Of a DNA stretch of 64,000 bases, positions 57,246-64,000 are shown piece after piece. The position numbers and the translations under genes are program-made. Location: positions 1 through 64,000 of the forward strand of contig CANQOL010000013.1 in assembly GCA_947625475.1 (NCBI GenBank), written 5' to 3'. Positions within the stretch are counted from its first letter, which is position 1. Every line of letters begins with the position of its first letter. This DNA comes from an uncultured Acetatifactor sp. (GTDB taxonomy: Bacteria > Bacillota > Clostridia > Lachnospirales > Lachnospiraceae). Below the pieces are notes generated by a model that worked only from the letters and a program-made list of their open reading frames with translations, did not search any database and was not told where the DNA came from.

Positions 57246-59104
57246 TGGGTAAGTTGTCTTCCGGATGGCAGAACTTTTTCAGGTTCCTGTTTCCTGTGAT
57301 TTTGCTGCTGTATCCCCTGCGCCATATCCGGGTGGGGGCTGAGTGGTGGGACACGGGCTACAACTATGCAAATTTTGTGTATATGGACCGGATGGATCCC
57401 ATGTGGCTCTTTAGCACCTTCCTGGGGAACGCCCTGGGACATTTCTTCACCCTGCTCCCCCTGGGGGACCGGATGCTGGGACTGAATCTGTACACGGGCC
57501 TGGTGGTGAGCCTGCTGGCCCTGGGAGGGTACTTTTTCTTCGTGAAAAAGGTGGGGCTGCCCCGTCCCCTGGTATTCTGGGGGGAGGTGCTGGCAGTGAG
57601 CTTCTGCTGGTGCCCTGCGGCCCTTTTGTATAATTATCTGACCTATGTGCTCTTTGGGGCGGGGGTGGTGTGCCTGTACTGCGCCCTGGAGCAGCCGGGG
57701 CCGGGAAGCCGGAAATATTTTGTGCTGGCGGGGATCTGTCTGGGACTGAATGTGTATGTGCGCTTCCCGAATCTGGCCCAGATGGCTTTGATTCTGGCGG
57801 TCTGGGCCATGGCCCTGATCCGCCGGGAGAAGCCTGGAAGGGCTGCCGCCTGGACCGGCTGGTGCCTGCTGGGTTATCTGGGGGGATTGGCCCTCGGCTT
57901 TGGCGGGATTGCCCTGCGCTTCGGGCCGGGAGAGTATGCTGCCGGGATCCGGCGGCTCTTAAGCATGCCCCAGGAGGCGTCCGAATATACCGTCGTCTCC
58001 ATGGCGGTCTCCCAGATCCGCAACTATTGGCAGAACCTGATCTGGCTTGCCTATTTTGCGGGATTTGCGGCGGTGGGGCTTGCGGTCTACCACCTGCTTC
58101 CCCGCAGCTGGAAGTGGATTAAGAACCTGGGCTGTCTGGGGGCGGTGTGCTGCTTCTTTTACTATATGATTCTGCAGAATATGTATAATATGAAGTACAG
58201 CACCAAGGCGAGCGTGTTTCAGTGGGCGGCCTTCCTGCTGACGGCCTCCCTGGCGGGAGGGCTGACTGTCATCTTCAGCAGACGCTTTGCCCCCAGAGAA
58301 AAGCTGCTGGCGGGACTGGGGATCCTGGTGATTTTGATCACGCCCCTGGGCAGCAACAATCACCTGTACGCCTCCATCAACAACCTCTTCTTTGTCCTGC
58401 CCGGGACCCTGTGGCTGCTGGTGAGATTCCTGCGGTTTCTCCCGGATGAGGTGCGGATGTGGAAGAGAAAGGGCCTGGGATGGGAGCAGGTCCACTGGAA
58501 AAAGCCCTTGTCCCTGTATCCTCTGAAGGCGCTGCTGGCGGCCATGCTGGCCATGATTACCTTTCAGGGAGTGGCCTTTGGCTTCGGATATGTGTTTTCG
58601 GAGACGGACGGAGGGGAAAATCTCCACACGCCGGTGGAAAACAACCGGGTGCTGGCGGGGATCCTCACCTCTCCGGACCGGGCGCAGCTTTTGACGGATA
58701 TCACGGCCTATGTGCAGGAGGAAAAGCTGACCGGCCGGCAGGTGATTCTCTACGGCCAGATTCCGGCCCTGTCCTACTATCTGGAAATGCCCTTTGCCAT
58801 CACTCCCTGGCCGGACCTGGCCTCCTACAACTACAGCGTGATGGAGAGCGATTTATCCGCCATCGCCGCCCGGGCCCGGGAGAAGGGGGAGGAACTGCCG
58901 GTGGTGATCCTGGAGAGAAAGCAGTACGCCTTCCTGACAGGGGGGGAGAGGGCCCTGGAGGAACTGGGGGCCTCCCAGAAGGAGAGAGAGAGGATACCCG
59001 GGGACAAAAAGCTGGCCCTTTTGTCCCGGTTCATGGAGGAACACGGCTACCGGCTCACCTATGAGAGCAGCAAGTTCTGCCTGTTTCAGGCGGGAATGAG
59101 ATAG
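57242..59104 (+). CDS. Polytopic GT-C-like membrane protein
   Basis: This 620-residue protein has a first loop with GAEWWDTGYNYANFVYMDRM, followed by about eleven membrane segments (to about residue 455). A soluble C-terminal domain (about 460-620) contains RQVILYGQIPALSYYL. The acidic residue in the first loop and the overall plan fit GT-C glycosyltransferases, but I assign no family or sugar. The gene begins inside the stop of the acyltransferase gene and ends just before the wecE gene. Confidence 0.6.
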   Translation: MMGKLSSGWQNFFRFLFPVILLLYPLRHIRVGAEWWDTGYNYANFVYMDRMDPMWLFSTFLGNALGHFFTLLPLGDRMLGLNLYTGLVVSLLALGGYFFFVKKVGLPRPLVFWGEVLAVSFCWCPAALLYNYLTYVLFGAGVVCLYCALEQPGPGSRKYFVLAGICLGLNVYVRFPNLAQMALILAVWAMALIRREKPGRAAAWTGWCLLGYLGGLALGFGGIALRFGPGEYAAGIRRLLSMPQEASEYTVVSMAVSQIRNYWQNLIWLAYFAGFAAVGLAVYHLLPRSWKWIKNLGCLGAVCCFFYYMILQNMYNMKYSTKASVFQWAAFLLTASLAGGLTVIFSRRFAPREKLLAGLGILVILITPLGSNNHLYASINNLFFVLPGTLWLLVRFLRFLPDEVRMWKRKGLGWEQVHWKKPLSLYPLKALLAAMLAMITFQGVAFGFGYVFSETDGGENLHTPVENNRVLAGILTSPDRAQLLTDITAYVQEEKLTGRQVILYGQIPALSYYLEMPFAITPWPDLASYNYSVMESDLSAIAARAREKGEELPVVILERKQYAFLTGGERALEELGASQKERERIPGDKKLALLSRFMEEHGYRLTYESSKFCLFQAGMR

Positions 59105-59127
59105 ATGAAAAAGGAATGGAGAGGAAT

Positions 59128-60261
59128 ATGATCAATTTTAACGTACCCCCCTACACGGGGAAGGAGATCGAGTATATCAGGGAATGCGTGGAGGTGAGAA
59201 AAATCTGCGGGGACGGGCCCTTCACGGCCAGGTGCAGCCGCTGGATGGAAGAGCATACCGGCACGGCCAAATGCCTGCTGACCACCTCCTGCACCCATGC
59301 CACGGAGCTGGCGGCCCTGCTGTCCCAGGTGGGGCCCGGGGACGAGGTGATTATGCCCGCCTACACCTTTGTGTCCACGGCGGACGCCTTTGTGCTGCGG
59401 GGAGCGGTGCCGGTGTTCGTGGATATCCGTCCGGACACCATGAATCTGGACGAGAACCTGATTGAGGATGCCATCACTGACCGGACCAAGGTCATTGTGC
59501 CGGTGCACTACGCGGGCGTGTCCTGTGAGATGGACAGGATCCTGGAGCTGGCGGAGAAATATCATTTGACGGTAGTTGAGGATGCGGCCCAGGGGGTGAT
59601 GTCCACCTACAAGGGAAGGCCCCTGGGGACCATCGGGGATTTCGGATGCTACAGCTTCCATGAGACCAAGAATTTCAGCATGGGCGAGGGCGGCGCGCTG
59701 CTGATCCGGGATCCGAAGTACGTGGAGGAAGCGGAAATCATCCGGGAGAAGGGCACCAACCGCAGCAAATACTTCCGGGGCCAGATTGACAAGTACACCT
59801 GGGTGAACCACGGCTCCTCTTATCTGCCCAGCGATATGAACGCGGCCTATCTCTACGCCCAGCTGGAGCTGGCCCGGGAGATCACCGCCGACCGGATGGC
59901 AAACTGGAACCGCTACCGGGAAAATCTGGAGCCCCTGGCCAGGGAGGGCAGGATCGAGCTGCCGACAGTCCCCGGGGAGTGCGGACACAACGCCCACATG
60001 TTCTATATCAAGACCCGGGATATAGAGGAAAGGAGCCGGCTGATCGCCTATCTGAAGAGTAAGGAGATTATGACTGTGTTCCACTACATCCCCCTGCACA
60101 CGGCCCCCGCGGGGCTCCGCTTCGGCCGCTTCCACGGGGAGGATGTCTACACCACCCGGGAGAGCGAGAGGCTGCTGCGGCTGCCCATGTATTACCAGCT
60201 GCAGCCCGGGCAGGTGGATTATATCTGCGAGCAGGTGGAACACTTCTACAGAGAGCATTGA
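59128..60261 (+). CDS. wecE: dTDP-4-amino-4,6-dideoxygalactose transaminase (WecE/RffA-like)
   Basis: This 377-residue DegT-family aminotransferase has INFNVPPYTGKEIEYI at the start, GTAKCLLTTSCTHATELAAL, VEDAAQGVMSTYKGRPLG and the PLP-binding Lys181 in HETKNFSMGEGG; it is very close to WecE. It would make dTDP-Fuc4N from dTDP-4-keto-6-deoxyglucose, but rmlA and rmlB are not in the window and no wecD acetyltransferase is adjacent. The ATG at 59128 has GGAG 6 nt upstream and gives the family N-terminus; the ATG at 59116 does not. Confidence 0.9.
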   Translation: MINFNVPPYTGKEIEYIRECVEVRKICGDGPFTARCSRWMEEHTGTAKCLLTTSCTHATELAALLSQVGPGDEVIMPAYTFVSTADAFVLRGAVPVFVDIRPDTMNLDENLIEDAITDRTKVIVPVHYAGVSCEMDRILELAEKYHLTVVEDAAQGVMSTYKGRPLGTIGDFGCYSFHETKNFSMGEGGALLIRDPKYVEEAEIIREKGTNRSKYFRGQIDKYTWVNHGSSYLPSDMNAAYLYAQLELAREITADRMANWNRYRENLEPLAREGRIELPTVPGECGHNAHMFYIKTRDIEERSRLIAYLKSKEIMTVFHYIPLHTAPAGLRFGRFHGEDVYTTRESERLLRLPMYYQLQPGQVDYICEQVEHFYREH

Positions 60262-60279
60262 GGAAAGGAAAACGGATCC

Positions 60280-61698
60280 ATGCGGAGCTTGGCGGAGCGT
60301 GTGACAGGGGTGCTCAGGGGCCTGCTGCTGGCGGGCATGGGCCTGCAGCTTTTGCTGGGGGCGCTGTGGCTTTTCGGCAATATGGGGGCCCTTCCGGAGT
60401 TTGAAGAGAGCTTTCTGTATCTTCAGGCGGCCGGCGGGGAGGATGCCTCTGGCGTCAACTTTATAGGAACCGGGGGGGAGAGCGCTCTGTATGCCCTGCT
60501 GGTCAGAGGGGCGGCCGGGCTGGAGAGGGCGCTGGGAGTGCCCTGCCAGGTGTGGCTGTATCTGGCCCAGCTGGGTGCGGCCTTTGCCGCGGGCTATGTC
60601 TTTCTGGGGGGCTTTCTCTGCTCCCGGCGGGGACGCCTGTTCGGCAGCGGAGTGCTCTTGACCGTCCCCCAGATCCTCCAGTGTCACCTGGCCCTCCTGC
60701 CGGAGTCCTTTTTGTGCTCCTGCCTGCTGCTTGAGCTGGCCCTGTGCCTGGAGGGCGCCGGGAGCGGTCGGATGGCCCGGCCCGGGAGGATGACGGCGCT
60801 GGCGGCCCTGTGGCCGGTTCAGGCCCTGCTGGCACCCGGCCGCTGGTGGCTGGGGCTGCCGGTCCTGTGCTTTTGTCTCTGGCGGATCTGGGGGGAGAGA
60901 GGGAGCTGCGGGGGGAGACGCCTGTGGGGCAGCGCGGGGATTCTGCTGGCGGGCGGGATTCTCTCTCTGGCGGCTTACGGGACGGCCCCGGGAGGCCAAA
61001 GCGCCCTGACCCTGAGGGAGGAGTGTCTGGTCAGCGCGGCCAGCCGCTTTTGCTGGCCCTATGTGGGGGAGGATTATTACCGGCTCCCGGAGACGGTGCG
61101 CCGGCGGGTGGATCTGATCCAGGCCAGGGAGGCCGCCAAATATGCGGACGGGATCCGGAGGGAGCTGTTTCCCGCCTTGGAGACGGAGCTCTCCCGGGAG
61201 GATGCGGCCCTGGTCTGCCGGGAGCTGGCGCTGTATGGGCTGAGGGAGCGAACCCGGGACAACGCAGCGCATATCCTGTGGGATCTGGCGGGGTATCACG
61301 CTTCCAGCCTGGTGCTGCCCGTTTGGCTCGCGGGGGGAGGGTACGACTCCCTCACGGCCCTCAACTATGGACAGATGAAGGCACAGACCCCGGCTCTGAC
61401 GAAGGCTTATGTGTGGTATCACAGCCGCTTTTTTGCCCTGGGGCTTGGGGCTGCGCTGGGGATATGGCTGGCTGGCCGGGGGAAGAGGGATAAGGGCAGC
61501 GGGAAATGTCCCGCGGGGTGGATCGTCATGTGCGCCGTGATGCTGGAGCTTCTGATCCTGGAGAGTCTCCTGCGGGGGGCCGGGCTGATGGATTACAAAA
61601 GGACTGCCGTCACGCTGTGTCTGTGGTATGTGCCCCTCCTGCGGGCGGCTCTGGCGGACCGGCGGCAAAGGGGAGCGCATACTTCGCAAGGGGTGTAG
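60280..61698 (+). CDS. Polytopic membrane protein of unknown family
   Basis: This 472-residue, Gly/Leu/Ala-rich protein has about nine membrane segments, an acidic first loop (FEESFLYLQAAGGEDASG), and a long loop (about 240-350) of charged residues before a final membrane group. The plan loosely resembles a GT-C protein, and it lies among GT-C-like genes, but I cannot name a family. It follows wecE by 18 bp and precedes the next gene by 2 bp. Confidence 0.45.
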   Translation: MRSLAERVTGVLRGLLLAGMGLQLLLGALWLFGNMGALPEFEESFLYLQAAGGEDASGVNFIGTGGESALYALLVRGAAGLERALGVPCQVWLYLAQLGAAFAAGYVFLGGFLCSRRGRLFGSGVLLTVPQILQCHLALLPESFLCSCLLLELALCLEGAGSGRMARPGRMTALAALWPVQALLAPGRWWLGLPVLCFCLWRIWGERGSCGGRRLWGSAGILLAGGILSLAAYGTAPGGQSALTLREECLVSAASRFCWPYVGEDYYRLPETVRRRVDLIQAREAAKYADGIRRELFPALETELSREDAALVCRELALYGLRERTRDNAAHILWDLAGYHASSLVLPVWLAGGGYDSLTALNYGQMKAQTPALTKAYVWYHSRFFALGLGAALGIWLAGRGKRDKGSGKCPAGWIVMCAVMLELLILESLLRGAGLMDYKRTAVTLCLWYVPLLRAALADRRQRGAHTSQGV

Positions 61699-61700
61699 GA

Positions 61701-63347
61701 ATGAAAGAGAACAGAGAAAAGACAAACCAAAAGGAGAGGGGCCTTTGGCCGGCGGTGGCACTGCTGCTTGGGGTGCTGGCCCTGCTGACAGGGCTGAACG
61801 TGTTCTTCGGGGACCATTGGCTGGATTCGGACATGGCGGCGGAGATGGTCTTTTCCCGGCTCCTGGCCCGGGAGGGACGGCTGATCGCCACCCCGGACTG
61901 GTATTATTCCACGGAGTTCCGGGTGCTCTACACCCAGCTGATTATGACGCCGCTGTTTCATGTTTTCTCGGACTGGCACCTGATCCGCTGCCTGACAAAC
62001 CTGATCACCTACCTGCTGATGATCGCCGCCTATCTGTACTTTACAAAGCCGCTGGGGCTGAAAAAGAGTCTGCGCCTGTACACCTGCGTGCTTCTGCTTC
62101 TGCCCTTTTCCGAGACCCTTGTGACCCATATGCAGCTCGGCAACACCTACATGCCCCATGTGATCCTGATCCTGTTTGTGTTCGGCATGTTTCTCCGGCT
62201 CTCGGGCAGACGCTTTTCCCTGAGACAGACGCCCCTGCTGGGAGGGTATCTGCTCCTTTGCCTGGTCTGCGGCCTTTCCGGCGTGCGCTACCTGCTGGCC
62301 CTGCAGGCGCCTCTGGTGCTGGCCTCCCTGGTGTATCTGGCGGGCTCCCGGGAGTTTCGTTTGTTTCGGGAAAAGCCCGGGCGGCAGCAGGCGGAGCGCC
62401 TGTTTTCCGGGGAGAGGCTCGCTTATCTGGCCTGCAGCCTGGCGGGGGCTCTCAGCGCGCTGGCAGGCTACGGGATCAATGTGACATATGTGGCGCGCAC
62501 CTACGATTTTCAGACCTACGAGGCATCTAACTTCATCAAGGTCTTCCAGGGGGTGCTGCTGGAGCGCCTCCAGGACACTGTGGGGAATCTTCTGATGCTC
62601 TTTGGCTATATCGAGGACAAGAGCTTTCTCTCCCTGCGGGGGGTGATCTCCCTGATCGCCTTTGCGCTGCTGGGAGGGATATTAGCCCTGACCGTCCGCT
62701 GCGGGAAGCTCCTTAAGAGCACGCCCGGGGAGGGAGAGGCGGGGCAGGAGGGGCTGGCCCCCCAGAGGTTCCTGCTGCGGTTCTTTATTGTCGCCTTTGC
62801 CCTGAACACCTTTGTGTTCGTGTTCGTGACGGGGACGATTGTCTCCCGGTACTATATCACGGTATTCCTGTTTGCGGCGCCCCTTTTGGCCGTGTATTTC
62901 CAGCGGGAGACGATTCCCCTGGACAGGATCCTCACCGCGCTGTTTCTGTGCGTCTGCCTGGGCCTGGCCACGGCAAAGTGCGTCTACTCCTTTGTGGATA
63001 AGGATAAAAACGCCCAGGAGAGGGAGGTGGCCCGTTTCCTGCAGCAGGAGGGCTACACCTTCGGCTATGCCACCTACTGGAACGGTAATATTATGACGGA
63101 GCTGACCGACGGACAGGTGGAGGTGGCCAATATCCATCATCTGGAGGATCTGTCCTTCTTCCGCTGGTCCAGCCCTAAGTTTTACTACGGGGAGGAATAT
63201 CACCGGGGCAAGGTGTTTGTGCTGCTGACGGCCCAGGAGGCGGCAGAGAGCGGGGAGCTGCCCTGGCGTCAGGCGGGAGAGACGGTTTATCAGGACGGCA
63301 GCTACGTGGTCCTGCACTATGAGAGCAGGGAGGAACTGTTTGAGTGA
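61701..63347 (+). CDS. Polytopic GT-C-like membrane protein (DSDMA motif)
   Basis: This 548-residue protein has a first exterior loop with WLDSDMAAEMVFSRLLAREG, an acidic motif typical of Clostridia GT-C-like proteins, and about eleven membrane segments. A C-terminal soluble domain (about 430-548) has YATYWNGNIMTELTDGQVEV. The ATG at 61701 follows the previous stop by 2 bp. An in-frame ATG at 61506 would lie wholly inside the upstream gene. Its stop overlaps the next start (GTGA). Confidence 0.6.
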   Translation: MKENREKTNQKERGLWPAVALLLGVLALLTGLNVFFGDHWLDSDMAAEMVFSRLLAREGRLIATPDWYYSTEFRVLYTQLIMTPLFHVFSDWHLIRCLTNLITYLLMIAAYLYFTKPLGLKKSLRLYTCVLLLLPFSETLVTHMQLGNTYMPHVILILFVFGMFLRLSGRRFSLRQTPLLGGYLLLCLVCGLSGVRYLLALQAPLVLASLVYLAGSREFRLFREKPGRQQAERLFSGERLAYLACSLAGALSALAGYGINVTYVARTYDFQTYEASNFIKVFQGVLLERLQDTVGNLLMLFGYIEDKSFLSLRGVISLIAFALLGGILALTVRCGKLLKSTPGEGEAGQEGLAPQRFLLRFFIVAFALNTFVFVFVTGTIVSRYYITVFLFAAPLLAVYFQRETIPLDRILTALFLCVCLGLATAKCVYSFVDKDKNAQEREVARFLQQEGYTFGYATYWNGNIMTELTDGQVEVANIHHLEDLSFFRWSSPKFYYGEEYHRGKVFVLLTAQEAAESGELPWRQAGETVYQDGSYVVLHYESREELFE

Positions 63348-64000
63348 AGCCGGCGGATCGGATCAAAAAAAACAGATGTAAGCTGCTGATACTTTTTCTG
63401 GTGCTGGCGGTGCAGAGCGTTTTTATCTCCCGGAAGGAAGGGTATCACATGGACGAGCTTCTCAGCTTCGAGCTGTCCAATGCCCAGTATAATCCCTGGA
63501 TCGTGCCCACCCAGCCCGTGGGGCGCCTGGCTAAATTCATGGATCAGGAGATTGAGGGGGAGGACATCCGGCAGACCCTGGGCAATCTGTGGGATGCGGC
63601 CCTGGATGTGATCCAAAACCGGGGAGAAAGCCGGGCGCTCACCTATCAGGCGGACGTGTATCCGGAGCCGGTGTGGATCACGCGGCAGCAGTTTCACGAA
63701 TATCTCACCGTGGGAGAGAAGGATGCCTTCAACTATTTCTCGGTGTATTTCAATGTGAAGGACGACAATCATCCGCCGGTTCATTTTATGCTGCTGCACA
63801 CGGTCAGCTCCCTGCTGCGCGAGAGGATCTTCCCCTTCATGGGCTGTGTCATCAATCTGGCGGCAGTGCTGGGGTGTTGCGGCCTTATGATGGGCATGGG
63901 GGAGCTGCTGGAGAGAAACGGCCGGGTCAGAGAGGGAGCCCGGTGGGGCTGTCTGGCCGCCGCCCTGTACGGCTTTTCCTCCGGGGCCGTCGCCACGGTG
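63344..64000 (+). CDS. GT-C / GT39-like membrane protein, truncated by the window end
   Basis: An open frame starts at GTG 63344, overlapping the previous stop, and stays open for 219 residues to the window end. It has an N-terminal membrane helix (about 12-28), HMDELLSFELSNA (acidic pair in the first loop) and the motif DDNHPPVHFMLLH. The DxHPP element is characteristic of GT39/ArnT-type lipid-phosphate-sugar transferases. It continues the run of GT-C-like genes; the C-terminal half lies outside the window. Confidence 0.75.
   Translation, partial: MKPADRIKKNRCKLLILFLVLAVQSVFISRKEGYHMDELLSFELSNAQYNPWIVPTQPVGRLAKFMDQEIEGEDIRQTLGNLWDAALDVIQNRGESRALTYQADVYPEPVWITRQQFHEYLTVGEKDAFNYFSVYFNVKDDNHPPVHFMLLHTVSSLLRERIFPFMGCVINLAAVLGCCGLMMGMGELLERNGRVREGARWGCLAAALYGFSSGAVATV

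Noticed and set aside
59086..61761. 891-codon open frame on the minus strand
   Set aside because: It is antisense to wecE and the downstream membrane gene, is rich in Pro/Gln/Arg as expected for a high-GC shadow frame, and has no family motif or ribosome binding site.

Overview
The window looks like a chromosomal segment of a high-GC, strictly anaerobic Firmicute, most likely a gut Lachnospiraceae/Clostridia species. The reasons are the class III (oxygen-sensitive) ribonucleotide reductase pair nrdD/nrdG, strong GGAGG-type ribosome binding sites, several non-ATG starts, Clostridia-typical DUF families (DUF2975, DUF4173, DUF4358, DHHW) and GC-rich codon use throughout. This is inferred from gene content; no species marker was checked. 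I saw no rRNA, tRNA, CRISPR array, IS element or phage gene.

Layout. (1) 1-4266: a terminator, then a small operon of a DUF2975 membrane protein, a Cro/CI-type regulator and two large membrane proteins of unknown function. (2) 4267-9478: a leader-driven operon with a DUF4358 lipoprotein, an MBOAT O-acyltransferase, its DHHW partner, a HAD phosphatase and rsmA. (3) 9589-13597, minus strand: nrdG, nrdD and a lone GT2 glycosyltransferase. (4) 13598-27731: a long plus-strand polysaccharide operon with a Wzy-like protein, GDP-L-fucose synthesis (gmd, manC, fcl), a CDP-sugar branch (rfbF, a split transketolase, an epimerase-like protein, rfbG) and a GtrA/O-antigen-ligase-like fusion. (5) 27732-37465: a separate promoter, pseB, polytopic GT-C-like proteins, a lipid-P-sugar synthase-like GT2, SGNH proteins and a second MBOAT pair. 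(6) 37466-42048: a leader-driven operon of a GNAT, a GT2 and two GT-C-like proteins. (7) pseC on the minus strand (42075-43268), divergent from (8) a ~20-kb plus-strand run to the window end: a GT52 transferase, a PglK-like ABC flippase, a GT2, pseF, an FkbH-like protein, an acyl carrier protein, a PseH-like GNAT, pseI, pseG, an SGNH protein, Gtr-type GtrII and GtrB, an acyltransferase-3, WecE and more GT-C-like proteins.

How it fits together. The locus makes activated sugars (GDP-L-fucose, a CDP-6-deoxy sugar that may be branched, CMP-pseudaminic acid, possibly dTDP-Fuc4NAc), assembles them with cytoplasmic GT2/GT52 enzymes, and probably adds further sugars outside the membrane. The last step would use undecaprenyl-P-sugar synthases (four GT2 proteins with C-terminal membrane helices) and about nine GT-C-like proteins. 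O-acyl decoration is suggested by two MBOAT/SGNH pairs, an acyltransferase-3 and two more SGNH proteins. All six pseudaminic acid enzymes are present although no flagellar gene is in view, so the acid probably ends up on a surface glycan.

Most interesting points: a conserved double-hairpin leader associated with three operon starts; an FkbH-ACP-GNAT cassette inside the pseudaminic acid genes, suggesting carrier-protein-dependent acylation; and a split transketolase between rfbF and rfbG, suggesting a two-carbon-branched CDP sugar.
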